Shown: positions 16,808 to 25,647 of the stretch, one piece after another
Numbering within the stretch: the first letter of the stretch is position 1
How the letters are laid out: every line of letters starts with the position of its first letter
Assembly: GCF_034808145.1 (NCBI RefSeq)
Contig: NZ_JAXHGM010000004.1
Location: forward strand, 186,001-250,000
Source: Halorubellus sp034808145
GTDB lineage: Archaea; Halobacteriota; Halobacteria; Halobacteriales; Natrialbaceae
Direction: 5' to 3'
Length of the DNA stretch: 64,000 nt
Notes under the pieces: model-generated
What the model saw: the letters and a program-made list of their open reading frames with translations, nothing else
Databases searched by the model: none
Told to the model about the DNA's origin: nothing
Program-made: the position numbers and the translations under genes

Positions 16808-17830
16808 TCAGGCGCGCGCTTCTCCGGGGAGGAACGCGGCGAGGACGACGAGTGCGGGACCGACGACGAACCCGGCCCACGTGGCGACGCCGAGGAGTGC
16901 GACGCCGAGGAGCGTCCCGCGACTGGCGCGGGACGACGGCCGGTCGCCGATGGCGCGACCGAGCAGGTACCACCCGAGGAGCGCCGGTATCGCGACGAAC
17001 GCGAGCGTGACGAGGACGCCGAGGGTGACGCCGGCGACGCTCGCGGCGACGGCGGTCTGGACGGCGACGCCCGCGGCACCGCCGCCGTAGAGCGCGGACG
17101 CGACCGCGAGGACGAGCGAGCGCGTCGTGCGAGCGCCACCGTCAGTGGCGTCCTCGCGGTCGCCCCCAGTCCACCACGCGAACGCGCCGAGGGTCGCGAG
17201 CGCGCCGAGGAGGATGGGCCCGTACACGAACCACGCCGGCTGGCCCTCCCACTCGTGGATGCGCGGTCGGTCGAGGGGGACGGTGACGTACTCCTCGACG
17301 CCGAAGGTCTCCCGATGGCCGACGACGACGCCGACGGCGCCGGCGCCGCGGTCGGGCTCGTACGCGGCGACGTAGTACGTCCCGGCGGTGTCGACGGTCG
17401 CGTTCAGCGCCGCGGTCCGGTAGAGCGCCGCGGGCGTGAACGGCTCGTACTCGGCGTCGACCGCCGGGTCGGGGTCGACGACGCGCGCGCCGTACCCCTC
17501 GGGGACCTCGACGTGAGAGGGCACGCCGTCCGTGCCGTTCAGCGCGGGACTCATGACGACGAACCCGGGCCTGAAATCGCCGTCGCGCGGCACGAACGTG
17601 CTCACCTGGAGGCGCTCGCCCGCGTCGAGGTACGTCCGGTAGTACGCGCTCTCGTTCGCCTCGACGTCGTCGTAGAACGACCACGACTTCGCCGGGTCGT
17701 CGACGTACGTCGCGTTCCCCGGGTCGTCGTTGTCCGCCGAGAACGCCGGCACGTGCCCGAGCGCTGGCGCGGCGACGGTCGCGAGCGCGATGGCGAGGAG
17801 ACAGACGGCGAGCACGCGTCGTCGATGCAC
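16808..17830 (-). CDS. exported membrane protein, hypothetical
   Basis: Protein of 340 residues. An N-terminal signal peptide (MHRRRVLAVCLLAIALATVA, cleavage near ALG-HVP) leads to an extracellular beta-rich domain of about 180 residues. That domain has motifs such as PAKSWSFYDDVEANESAYYR and TYYVAAYEPDRGAG, which recall lipid- or sugar-binding surface domains. Four hydrophobic segments follow (about 205-225, 240-262, 265-290, 305-335). No named family is recognised. It is transcribed in the same direction as the next two upstream genes but separated by 128 bp. Confidence 0.8.
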   Translation of the reverse strand: MHRRRVLAVCLLAIALATVAAPALGHVPAFSADNDDPGNATYVDDPAKSWSFYDDVEANESAYYRTYLDAGERLQVSTFVPRDGDFRPGFVVMSPALNGTDGVPSHVEVPEGYGARVVDPDPAVDAEYEPFTPAALYRTAALNATVDTAGTYYVAAYEPDRGAGAVGVVVGHRETFGVEEYVTVPLDRPRIHEWEGQPAWFVYGPILLGALATLGAFAWWTGGDREDATDGGARTTRSLVLAVASALYGGGAAGVAVQTAVAASVAGVTLGVLVTLAFVAIPALLGWYLLGRAIGDRPSSRASRGTLLGVALLGVATWAGFVVGPALVVLAAFLPGEARA

Positions 17831-17958
17831 GTCTCTCCGGACGCGAGCTAGCGGTTCGTACCTTGCGCTTGCGGACCCTCGATTCCGGCGGTCGCGTCGA
17901 TGGGTCGGTCGTCGAACGGGACGTCCATGGGTCGGTCATCCAACGGGACGTCGGTGTG

Positions 17959-18765
17959 TCAGTCGTCGACGGGGACGTCGAGCGCGTCGGCGACCGTGCG
18001 GAACGCGGTGGCGACGCGGTCGTACCGGCTCGTGGCATCGAACCGGAGTCGCGCTGGCCGGTTCGGGCCGAGCGCGTCGAGGGCCCGGGCCGCGAGACCG
18101 TCGCCGGTCGTCCACGCGACGCGGACGACCCCGTCGTCGGGGTCGAGTGCGACGCGTTCCAGCGCCCCGAGGTCGAAGCACGCGTCGTCGTTCACGCACA
18201 GCGACGGCGGTTCGAGCGCGTAGCGCGTGCCGGCGTCGATCCACGTGGCGAGCGGACGCGCAGGGAGGACGCCAGCCGGCTCGGTCGCGAGCGCGTCGGC
18301 CACGCGACCGAGGAGCGCGTCGGGGTCGGCCGCGGCGTCCGCGTCGATTCGGAACCGGCCGTGGTCGGGGACGTACGCGAGGACCTGCCGGCCGTCGCGG
18401 AACGCGTCGACGCGCTCGACAGCGACGAACCGATGCACGGAATCGAGCGCGAGCACCGCCGAGAGCGCCTCTCGGCCGGCTGCGACCGGCGCTCGCAGCG
18501 TCCGCACACCAGGTCCCGTCCGGTCGTCGCGCTCGTCCGCCGTGGGGGTGAACGCGGCACGGAGGTCGCCCGCGACCCCGGGATGGTCGGACGCGAGCGC
18601 CTGAAGGTCGACGCGGACGGTGACGACGTCGGCGTCGTCGAGGACGGCGTCGACGGCCGCGGCGGTCGCTCGGGCCTCGGTCGTCGCGTCGACGGTCGTC
18701 CGGACGACGAGCGCGTGCGTCGGGTCGAAAGCCGTCCCGTCGCGGGTGCGGGCGTTCCCGGACAT
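17959..18765 (-). CDS. hypothetical protein of 268 residues
   Basis: Soluble, acidic protein of 268 residues with strong coding character but no motif I recognise. Segments such as ALVVRTTVDATTEARA, FRTVADALDVPVDD and VERVDAFRDGRQVLAYVP suggest an alpha/beta fold. One C-x6-C pair (LCVNDDACF) could bind metal. Its start is 4 nt downstream of the flippase stop, so the two are probably co-transcribed and the protein may act in surface polysaccharide assembly. That role is inferred from location only. Confidence 0.75.
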   Translation of the reverse strand: MSGNARTRDGTAFDPTHALVVRTTVDATTEARATAAAVDAVLDDADVVTVRVDLQALASDHPGVAGDLRAAFTPTADERDDRTGPGVRTLRAPVAAGREALSAVLALDSVHRFVAVERVDAFRDGRQVLAYVPDHGRFRIDADAAADPDALLGRVADALATEPAGVLPARPLATWIDAGTRYALEPPSLCVNDDACFDLGALERVALDPDDGVVRVAWTTGDGLAARALDALGPNRPARLRFDATSRYDRVATAFRTVADALDVPVDD

Positions 18766-18769
18766 GGTC

Positions 18770-20407
18770 TCAGGCGGGACGACGGGCTGCGAGCGCTTCG
18801 CGGTACCGGTCGGCGAGCGTGCCGACGAGGCGTCGTTCGACGGGCGTGAACCCGAGCCGGCGGAGGGTCGCGGCGTACGCGCCGAGCCCCAAGAGGACGC
18901 CGACCGCGAGCCCGAGCGCGCCGGGGAGGAGTGCGCGCGCGCCGAGCGCGGCGACGGCGAGCGGGACGGCGGCGACGAGCGTGTAGCCGTGGCGGCGCGT
19001 GAGCGGCTGGAGGCCCTCGAGGCGGTAGAGGACGACGACCTCGAGCGTGTTGTTCAGGGTGAGCATGAGGACGTACGTGCCGACGAGCCCGGGGAGCCCG
19101 TAGTTCGCGGTGAGGGGGATGGCGACGACGACGAGCGCGGCGGTGATGGCGGAGTTGACGACGAGGAGCGCGCGCTGGTTGTCCGTCATCATGAGGAGGA
19201 TGCCGACGCTGCCGGCGGCGCAGGCGACGTACTGCGCGACGACGAACCCGGCCAGCAGGTCGGCGTGCGGGACGAACGCCTCGCCGAACAGCGCCATGAG
19301 CTCGCGTCGATAGACGACGACGGGGACGGCGGCGGCGGTGACGCCGACGAGGACGATGCGGCTCGTGACGTGATACAGTCGGCTGAGCGCGCGGTCGTAG
19401 CCCTCCTCGTTGAGTTCCGCGGCGACGGGCGGGATGAACTGGTTGATGGCGTTCAGGGGGAGGCGGACGAGCGACCCGACGAGGACGCCGACGGCGAACA
19501 CGCCGCCGGCGAGGCCCGAGAGGAACCACGCGATGAGCGGGTAGAACCCGAGGCGCTGGGTGACGGTCGCGAACCCGCCGAGGAACAGCGGGAACGTGTA
19601 CGTGACGTAGCGCTTCCAGAGCCCGCGGACGTCGGGGCCGCTCAGGCGCGGGCGGATGCCGCGGTCGCGGGCGAACCACGCCATCGCGACGGTGCCGACG
19701 AGCGCGCTCGCCGCGACGACGCCGGCGGCGACGAGCACGACGTCGTCGAAGACGAGGACGCCGACGCCCGCGACGGCGAGGTGCGCGACCGGGACGCCGA
19801 CGCGCATCGTGAGCGTCAACGGGACGACGGCTTCGAGCCCGCGGAGGACGCCGCTGACGGTGAACAGCCACGCGACCGCGGGGAGGCCGACGGCGAACAC
19901 GCGGAGGAGTGCGCCGAACTGGCCTTCGCGGCCGACCTCGACGAGGTCGACGATGGTGGGCGTGGCGACGTAGAGCGCGGCGCCGAAGGCGGTCGCGACG
20001 CCGAGCAGGAGGAGGACGGCGAACGTGACGATGGCGTCGCGCTCGGCGTCGTCGTCGGCGTTCGGGAGGAACCGACTGAGGCCGCTGTTGAACCCGAACG
20101 CGAGGTGGAGGAGGTACGCCTGGCTGCGGCGCGCGAGCGCGAACACGCCGTACGCTGCGGCGCCGAACCCGTTGGTGAGGGCGGCGGTGAACGCGACCGA
20201 GAGTCCGCGCTCGGCGAGGATACCGGGGACGGAGACGGTCGCGCCGTGTGCGACGCGTTCGAGCGCGTCCTCGAGGCGTGCCTCGACGACCGCGTCACTC
20301 GGTGCGGCGTCGGCGTCGCTCGGCGCGCCGTCGGCGTTCGCGTTCGCCGTGGAACCGCGTTCGCTCGAAGCTCCGTCGTTCGGTTCCGCGGTCGCGTCCG
20401 CTGTCAC
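18770..20407 (-). CDS. polysaccharide/oligosaccharide flippase (MOP superfamily)
   Basis: Membrane protein of 545 residues with 12-14 transmembrane segments, typical of Wzx-like polysaccharide biosynthesis proteins: GFGAAAYGVFALARRSQAYL near the second helix, FGFNSGLSRFLPNADDDAER after it, and WKRYVTYTFPLFLGGFATV at mid-protein. It likely flips lipid-linked glycans for surface glycosylation. The start is placed at GTG 20407 because TTATTCC lies about 27 nt upstream. ATGs at 20470 and 20473 would put that promoter inside the gene. The N-terminal 50 residues are acidic low-complexity sequence. Confidence 0.85.
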   Translation of the reverse strand: MTADATAEPNDGASSERGSTANANADGAPSDADAAPSDAVVEARLEDALERVAHGATVSVPGILAERGLSVAFTAALTNGFGAAAYGVFALARRSQAYLLHLAFGFNSGLSRFLPNADDDAERDAIVTFAVLLLLGVATAFGAALYVATPTIVDLVEVGREGQFGALLRVFAVGLPAVAWLFTVSGVLRGLEAVVPLTLTMRVGVPVAHLAVAGVGVLVFDDVVLVAAGVVAASALVGTVAMAWFARDRGIRPRLSGPDVRGLWKRYVTYTFPLFLGGFATVTQRLGFYPLIAWFLSGLAGGVFAVGVLVGSLVRLPLNAINQFIPPVAAELNEEGYDRALSRLYHVTSRIVLVGVTAAAVPVVVYRRELMALFGEAFVPHADLLAGFVVAQYVACAAGSVGILLMMTDNQRALLVVNSAITAALVVVAIPLTANYGLPGLVGTYVLMLTLNNTLEVVVLYRLEGLQPLTRRHGYTLVAAVPLAVAALGARALLPGALGLAVGVLLGLGAYAATLRRLGFTPVERRLVGTLADRYREALAARRPA

Positions 20408-20430
20408 GCCAGTGGATTCTGCAGTGGACG

Positions 20431-20438
20431 GAATAAGT
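20431..20438 (-). promoter_or_regulatory. TATA-like box of the flippase gene
   Basis: TTATTCC on the minus strand lies about 25-31 nt before the GTG at 20407 and is the only AT-rich island nearby. It is the reason for preferring that start codon. Confidence 0.4.
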
Positions 20439-20526
20439 CCGATGGTGGCTACAGTGACGGTACCACGCATCATGAGGCGAGGCGGTCGGACGAAACGGAC
20501 TTGGCGGGCGCGGCCGGAGTCGCCGC

Positions 20527-20739
20527 ATGGACCGGAACCGGTTCGTGTCGCTGTCGTTCGTCGCGTTCGGGTGCGTGCTCGCGAGTTTCGTGACGCTCGG
20601 GTTCGGCCGGCTCGCGCTCGGGTACCGGACGGCGCAGTTGCTCGCGGCACCGTTCGGACTGGTCGCGTTCGTCCTCGTCGTCGTGCTGTTCGCGGTGTCC
20701 CTGCGGACGGTGCTGTTCGGCACCGACGACGCGACCTGA
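20527..20739 (+). CDS. small two-segment membrane protein
   Basis: Protein of 70 residues with two hydrophobic segments (about 8-26 and 38-60) joined by a short basic loop, RLALGYRTAQLL. It ends in TDDAT, an acidic tail usual for haloarchaeal membrane proteins. No family name can be assigned. The ATG at 20527 is the only good start. It is divergent from the flippase gene. Confidence 0.75.
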   Translation: MDRNRFVSLSFVAFGCVLASFVTLGFGRLALGYRTAQLLAAPFGLVAFVLVVVLFAVSLRTVLFGTDDAT

Positions 20740-21423
20740 GATAACCATTGGAAACTTCCGAAAGCGACACCTATTTGTTCTGTGAGGTCCAACTGCGAAT
20801 GCAGCGTGCGGTCCGCGGTCGCTCGGACCACGGGCATGGCCGCGCCGCGGCGAGACCGTCCCCCCCACGACTCGCCGTGGCACGGACGCCGACACACGGT
20901 CGCCTCGTCCCCCCGACGGGTCGATGCCTGGCGCCGCACTCCCCCTCGCGGCGTCGTGCACACGGCGTCTCGGAGCGACCGCGGCCGTCCGCAACGCGAC
21001 GGTCCCGCACCTGCGTCAGACGGCACCCCAGCACGGCCGCACCGTACAGGAGCGGCCTGCTCCATGGGGTCGTCACCTATCACTCCGCACAGCGACGGTA
21101 CCCTGAGCCGTCGCGACGACCCGCGACGACCAGCGACGACCCGCGTCGAGGAACGGGAGGCCACCTCGTCAGTTCGTTCGACAAGACCGCTCTCGGCGCC
21201 GAAGGCATCGAGGAGACCCCGCCCGAGAACTACGTCGACCACGGCGCGAGCGACGTCGACGGCCACGAGCCGGACTTCCTCGCCGACGGCGGCTGCGCGA
21301 ACCGGGTCGTCGACAGCTGGTAGTCGCGACCCGTCGAGACCGTCGCCGGCGACGTTCGGGACGGTCCCGGCGGGGAACCCGCGAAGGAAACGGCTTTTCT
21401 CCGGTCGCTGTCAACGCCGATGC
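20740..21423. other. 684-bp non-coding region upstream of hisD
   Basis: No intact gene is visible. 20768-20779 is AT-richer (CCTATTTGTTC). From about 20800 to 21110 the sequence is very GC-rich, and its open frames give basic, Arg/Pro-rich peptides without haloarchaeal codon bias, so it reads as non-coding. It contains a perfect 12-bp complementary pair (20813-20824 with 20973-20984) and a short hairpin near 21049-21063. A coding-like frame without a start follows at 21156-21323. The hisD promoter (CTTTTCTCC near 21391-21399) ends the region. Confidence 0.5.
21156..21323 (+). pseudogene. coding-like C-terminal tail without start codon
   Basis: The last 50 or so codons before the TAG at 21321-21323 look like a genuine acidic haloarchaeal protein end: SSFDKTALGAEGIEETPPEN, then YVDHGASDVDGHEPDFLADG, then GCANRVVDSW. 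No ATG or GTG is found in frame, and upstream codons are basic and non-coding-like. A plus-one shift would connect it to an ATG at 21064. It may be the remnant or frameshifted end of a small gene. I do not recognise a family. Confidence 0.35.
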
Positions 21424-22707
21424 ATGGACGTCAACGAGATCGCGGACCTCGGGAGCGACCGACGCCGTGCGCTGTTCGAACGTGACGCCGGCGTCGAGAG
21501 CGCTCGCGAGGACGTCCGCGAGGTCGTCGAACGAGTGCGCGAGGAGGGCGACGTCGCGGTCCGCGAGTTCACCGAGGACTTCGACGGCGTCTCCGTCGGG
21601 AACCTGGACGTGAGCGACGCCGCCGAGCGCGCGTACGAGGACCGCGTGGACCCCGCCGTCCGCGACGCCATCGATACCGCGGTCGCGAACGTCCGCGAGT
21701 TCCACGAGCGACAGGTGCCGGCGGACTGGCGCGACGAGTTCTCGCCGGGGCGCGAGCTCGGTCGGCGGTTCCGGCCGCTGGACCGCGTCGGCGTGTACGC
21801 GCCCGGCGGGACCGCCGCGTATCCGTCGAGCGCCATCATGGGCGTGGTCCCGGCGAAGGTCGCGGGCGTCGAGCAGGTGGTCGTCGCGACGCCGCCCGCC
21901 GAGGAGCTGAACCCGGCGACGCTCGCGGCCGTGCACGCGGCCGGTGCGGACGAGGTGTACAGTATCGGTGGCGCGCAGGCCATCGCGGCGCTCGCGTACG
22001 GCACCGAGACCGTCCCGCACGTCCAGAAGGTCGTCGGCCCGGGAAGCAAGTGGGTGACGGCGGCGAAGGCGGAGGTGCGCGGGGACGTCGACATCGACTT
22101 CCTCGCGGGGCCGAGCGAGGTGCTCGTGCTCGCGGACGACACCGCCGACCCCGAGCTCGTCGCCGCGGAGTTGGTCGCGCAGGCCGAGCACGACCCGAAC
22201 GCGAGCGTCGTCGCGGCGACCGACGACGCCAATCTCGCGGACGACGTCGTCGACGAGGTCGCCGCGCAGGTCGACGGCCGAGAGCGCGAGGACACCATCC
22301 GGGAGGCACTGGCGAGCGACGCGTCCGGCGTGCTGCTCGCGCGCTCGATGAGCGAGGCGGTGCTGTTCGCGAACGAGTACGCCGCCGAGCACCTCGCCAT
22401 CCACGCGGACGACGACGAGGCGCTCCTCGACCGCATCGACAACGCCGGGAGCGTGTTCCTCGGCTCGCACACGCCCGTCGCCGCCGGCGACTACGCCTCC
22501 GGCACGAACCACGTCCTCCCGACGAACGGCGGCGCGAAACGCCACGGCGGCCTCAGCGTCGACGAGTTCGTGCGGTCCACGACCGTCCAGCGCCTCGACG
22601 GGGAAGGACTGGGCGACCTCGCGGACGCCATCACCACGCTCGCCGAAGCCGAAGGCCTCGAAGCCCACGCCGAGAGCGTCCGCAAACGCACCGAGCGCGA
22701 CGACTGA
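21424..22707 (+). CDS. hisD: histidinol dehydrogenase
   Basis: Protein of 427 residues, full length for HisD, which oxidises L-histidinol to L-histidine in two NAD-dependent, zinc-dependent steps. Signature motifs are GVYAPGGTAAYPSSAIMGVV, the NAD region IGGAQAIAALAYGTETV, the conserved DFLAGPSEVLVLADD, zinc-ligand region VAQAEHDPNAS, and the C-terminal TNHVLPTNGGAKRHGGLSV with the catalytic/zinc His. It acts in the cytoplasm. No other his gene is adjacent, as in haloarchaea where his genes are scattered. A TATA-like CTTTTCTCC precedes the ATG by about 28 nt. Confidence 0.97.
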   Translation: MDVNEIADLGSDRRRALFERDAGVESAREDVREVVERVREEGDVAVREFTEDFDGVSVGNLDVSDAAERAYEDRVDPAVRDAIDTAVANVREFHERQVPADWRDEFSPGRELGRRFRPLDRVGVYAPGGTAAYPSSAIMGVVPAKVAGVEQVVVATPPAEELNPATLAAVHAAGADEVYSIGGAQAIAALAYGTETVPHVQKVVGPGSKWVTAAKAEVRGDVDIDFLAGPSEVLVLADDTADPELVAAELVAQAEHDPNASVVAATDDANLADDVVDEVAAQVDGREREDTIREALASDASGVLLARSMSEAVLFANEYAAEHLAIHADDDEALLDRIDNAGSVFLGSHTPVAAGDYASGTNHVLPTNGGAKRHGGLSVDEFVRSTTVQRLDGEGLGDLADAITTLAEAEGLEAHAESVRKRTERDD

Positions 22708-22817
22708 CACCCGCCATGCATCGAGGTTTACGGGAGACGTAAACCCGGGGTCGGTGGTGGACGGGTTCGGTGCCGTCGACGCCACGCTTAACACGGTCGC
22801 GCTCCCTCAGTTGTAGT

Positions 22818-23183
22818 ATGAGCACGGAAACCGCGAGCGCCGAGCCGGGCGGGTCGCTGACGGTCAGCGAGGAGGCCGCGTCCGAGGCGGTCTCGCTCCT
22901 CGAGAGCGAGGACATGGACGTCGAGGAGGCCGGACTCCGCCTGTTCGTCAAGCAAGGCGGCTGCGCGGGCCTGTCGTACGGGATGCGGTTCGAGCACGGA
23001 CCCGCCGACGAGGACTCGGTGTTCGACCATCACGGACTGCGCGTGTTCGTCGACCCCGCGAGCCTCGACTACGTCGAAGGCAGCCACCTCGCGTTCGAGG
23101 GCGGGCTCCAGGGCGAGGGGTTCCACGTCGAGAACCCGAACGTCGTCAGCGAATGCGGCTGCGGCGAGTCGTTCCGGACCTGA
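22818..23183 (+). CDS. HesB/IscA-family iron-sulfur assembly protein
   Basis: Protein of 121 residues with the A-type carrier fold. The three conserved cysteines are present: one in FVKQGGCAGLSYGM and two in the C-terminal SECGCGESF. The DPASLDYVEGSHLAFEGGLQ block is the family hallmark. It likely carries Fe-S clusters or iron to target apoproteins in the cytoplasm. CTTAAC about 27 nt before the ATG at 22818 suits leaderless transcription. Confidence 0.95.
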   Translation: MSTETASAEPGGSLTVSEEAASEAVSLLESEDMDVEEAGLRLFVKQGGCAGLSYGMRFEHGPADEDSVFDHHGLRVFVDPASLDYVEGSHLAFEGGLQGEGFHVENPNVVSECGCGESFRT

Positions 23184-23224
23184 CGAACACAAGACACTTC
23201 TCGGGCGCCCTCGGAGTCGCGAGC

Positions 23225-23407
23225 ATGTCAACGCGACAGCAGTGGGAGTACAAGGTCGTCGACCTGTCCACGTCGTTCCTCGGGAAGTCCGTCGAGGACC
23301 CGGAGGACCGACTGAACGAACTCGGCCGCGACGGCTGGGAGCTCGTCGAGGACCTCAGCGAGGCGAGCGGGAACTCGCAGTCCCTCGTGTTCAAACGCCC
23401 GCGCTGA
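23225..23407 (+). CDS. DUF4177-type small protein
   Basis: Protein of 60 residues starting MSTRQQWEYKVVDLS and containing RLNELGRDGWELVEDL and SLVFKRP, which matches the short DUF4177 pattern (WEYK, then LN-LG--GWELV, then a strand ending in K-R). Function is unknown. It starts 41 nt after the IscA-like gene. Confidence 0.8.
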   Translation: MSTRQQWEYKVVDLSTSFLGKSVEDPEDRLNELGRDGWELVEDLSEASGNSQSLVFKRPR

Positions 23408-23422
23408 GCTCCCGGTCCCGAG

Positions 23423-23908
23423 TCACTCCTCGCCGTCCCAGTAGTCGACCGCGTCCTCGGTCCGGAAGTACCCGTGTATCGAGCGTTCGTCGCGACTCCC
23501 CGGCGGTGCCCCGGCGAAGACGCCGACCTTCTCGCTGTCCGGGTACTCGACGACGTCCGGCTCCGTCATCGTCGACACCGCGAGGTACCGGAGCGGGTCG
23601 TCGCCGTCGTTCACGACGCGATGCGCGCCCTCGCGCCGCGCGGGACACGGGACGTACGTGCCCGCCTCGACGCGATGTTCGTCGTCGCCCAGACGCACGA
23701 AGCCGCTGCCGGCGAGCACGTAGATGGCCTCCGCGTTCCCGGTGTGGTAGTGGTACGGCCACGACCGCTTCCCCGCCGGCAGCTCGTAGAGGCTACAGCC
23801 GAGGTCGTCGCCGGCGCCGGCGGCCGCCGCGAGGCGCTTCCGTCGGAACGCGGACTCGCCGTGCTCGTACTCGCGCCACTCCAGGTCGCGCTCGTCGACC
23901 GGTTCCAT
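23423..23908 (-). CDS. cupin-domain protein
   Basis: Protein of 161 residues with a single cupin barrel. The metal-binding motif 1 is YHYHTGNAEAIYVLAGSG (HxH then E), and motif 2 is the region PARREGAHRVVNDGD with the last His. It resembles the sugar-associated or oxalate-type single-domain cupins, with the C-terminal tail GYFRTEDAVDYWDGEE. It could be a small-molecule isomerase, a dioxygenase or a binding protein; the sequence does not decide. Confidence 0.88.
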   Translation of the reverse strand: MEPVDERDLEWREYEHGESAFRRKRLAAAAGAGDDLGCSLYELPAGKRSWPYHYHTGNAEAIYVLAGSGFVRLGDDEHRVEAGTYVPCPARREGAHRVVNDGDDPLRYLAVSTMTEPDVVEYPDSEKVGVFAGAPPGSRDERSIHGYFRTEDAVDYWDGEE

Positions 23909-24007
23909 GCCCGTGGGTTCGACGGACCACCTGGTAGGCGTTCTGGTGAGACGTCGGCCACCACGCGGGGACGGCGGCGTGCAGCGAGGGCGAGCGTCGC
24001 GGTCGCG

Positions 24008-24208
24008 TCAGCCTTCGAGCTCGAACGCGACCGTGACCTCCGCCTGGTACTCGCGGTTCTCGACGCTCGCGACCTCGACGCCGAGTTCGTCCACCTCGAT
24101 CCAGAGGACGTTCTGGAGGGTGTCCTGCGCGCGGTCGATGGCGTCGTCGGCCGCGGCGTCGAAGCTCTCGGGGCTCGTACCGATGAGGGTTATCTTCTTG
24201 AATACCAT
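24008..24208 (-). CDS. dodecin (flavin-binding dodecamer)
   Basis: Protein of 66 residues, nearly the same as characterised haloarchaeal dodecins: VFKKITLIGTSPESFDAAAD, then VLWIEVDELGVEV, with the flavin-stacking Trp near residue 36, ending EYQAEVTVAFELEG. It forms a hollow dodecamer that stores riboflavin or lumichrome and protects against photoreactions. A TATA-like GCTTACG precedes the ATG by about 30 nt. Confidence 0.95.
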   Translation of the reverse strand: MVFKKITLIGTSPESFDAAADDAIDRAQDTLQNVLWIEVDELGVEVASVENREYQAEVTVAFELEG

Positions 24209-24256
24209 CGCGTTCGGGTGGTCGACCGCACCCGACGTAAGCCTAGGGGCGCGCTA

Positions 24257-24922
24257 TCACTCCACATGCGAGTCGTTCGCGAGTCGCGCCCGGAGCGCGC
24301 CGACGACGTCGGTGAGGTAGACGTGGCCCCAGACGGCGACGAGCGCGCCACCGACGAGGTCGAAGACGAGGTCGCCGAGGGTGTCCTCGACGCTGTACTG
24401 CGTGAGGACGTTCCCGATGCCGAGCGCGCGCGTCGCGAGCGAGATGGCGAACTCGAGGGTCTCCCAGACGACGCCGAACGCCATCGTGAACGCGAGGACG
24501 TACGCGAACGTGACGCGACGCGGCAGGTGGATGTCCTCGGAGTGCTCGTCGAGCGCACGCACCGTCGCGTACCCGACGGCGGCGACGACGCTCGCCGACA
24601 ACGCGTGCGTGACGTCGTCCCAGACGGGGAGCGTCCGGTAGAACGAGTCCTCCATCCCGGGGAGGCCGACCGTCCCGAGCGCGTGCAGGAACGCGGCGCT
24701 CGTGATCCAGAGGGTCAGTCCGGCGTCCATGGGGACGTCGTAGTCCCGTTCGACGATGGCTGGGAGTTGGGTGACGACGAGCCCGACCACGCAGTTCACG
24801 ACGATACCGGCGTTGAGCTCGTAGACGCCGACGAACAGCAGCCCGATGAGCGAGAGCTGCATGACTCGCGTGAGCTGCTCTTGACGGTGCTTCGGAAGGC
24901 CGAGCGAGGAGAGCGTGGTCAT
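24257..24922 (-). CDS. multi-pass membrane protein (VanZ/DUF2238-like)
   Basis: Protein of 221 residues with about six membrane segments. The motifs PVWDDVTHALSASVVAAVGY and EDTLGDLVFDLVGGALVAVW carry conserved acidic and His residues inside membrane helices, similar in layout to DUF2238 and VanZ-like proteins. The call is tentative. The ATG at 24922 overlaps the stop of the upstream membrane gene (ATGA), so both are probably made together and may form a complex. Confidence 0.75.
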   Translation of the reverse strand: MTTLSSLGLPKHRQEQLTRVMQLSLIGLLFVGVYELNAGIVVNCVVGLVVTQLPAIVERDYDVPMDAGLTLWITSAAFLHALGTVGLPGMEDSFYRTLPVWDDVTHALSASVVAAVGYATVRALDEHSEDIHLPRRVTFAYVLAFTMAFGVVWETLEFAISLATRALGIGNVLTQYSVEDTLGDLVFDLVGGALVAVWGHVYLTDVVGALRARLANDSHVE

Positions 24923-25536
24923 CGGACAGTCACTCCCGGCGGGAGGCGGTCCAGGTTCGCGCGTCGACGGACGTAGAACTCGAAGACGCCCGCGGCGAGC
25001 ACGCCGGCGAGTATCGAGTACACGAACTCGATCATCAACGCCTCGTTGTCCTGCACGAACGGCGAGCCGAGGAACACGAACCCCGCGTACCGCGTCACCG
25101 CCCAGACGCCCGCGCCGGCCGTCGTGAACACGACGACCGAGAGCACCGCGAACCCGAGGGTCATCTTCACGGGCGTGAACACGTGCAGCTCGACGGCGAC
25201 GATGAGCGCCACCGCCGCGACCGCGAGGTACGTCGCGAGCGCCTCCGTGACCGGGAGGGTCGCGAACAGGCGGCCGAGCATCGGGAGTGCCGCGAGCGCG
25301 ACGACCTCCCACGGCAGCATGATGCGCGGGTTCCGGAACGCGACCGCGGGGAGCGCCGCCAGCGCGGCGACGCCCGCCGCGAACACAGCCGACGGGACGC
25401 CGCCGAGCAGCAGTTCCGTCGCCGCGTCGACGACGAGCACCGCGACCACCACCCACGCGAGCGCCGCGTTCACCCGATGATCCTCGAACAGCCCCGCGAG
25501 GTCCTCCTCGAACGACCCACCGTCAGCCCCTGACAT
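24919..25536 (-). CDS. hypothetical membrane protein, partner of next gene
   Basis: Protein of 205 residues. An acidic N-terminus (MSGADGGSFEEDLAGLFEDH) precedes about six hydrophobic segments. The last ones contain FVQDNEALMIEFVYSILAGV, with buried acidic residues. I do not recognise a family. Overlap with the following membrane gene suggests a two-component membrane complex of unknown function. Confidence 0.75.
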   Translation of the reverse strand: MSGADGGSFEEDLAGLFEDHRVNAALAWVVVAVLVVDAATELLLGGVPSAVFAAGVAALAALPAVAFRNPRIMLPWEVVALAALPMLGRLFATLPVTEALATYLAVAAVALIVAVELHVFTPVKMTLGFAVLSVVVFTTAGAGVWAVTRYAGFVFLGSPFVQDNEALMIEFVYSILAGVLAAGVFEFYVRRRANLDRLPPGVTVR

Positions 25537-25647
25537 ACCCCGACGTAGACGGGTGCGAGGGAAAAAGCCTCCTCCCCGGCAGCGGGTCCGTGCGTCGGAC
25601 CGAGCCAGGATCGCACGTGCCTGCTCGCGGTCGAGGCGCCGAAGCGC

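Noticed and set aside
20800..21110. SRP RNA or RNase P RNA in the GC-rich region
   Set aside because: I looked for the SRP helix-8 GGAAGG/AGCAG motif, the Alu-domain UGUAA motif and the RNase P GAGGAAAG-type motif on both strands and found none.
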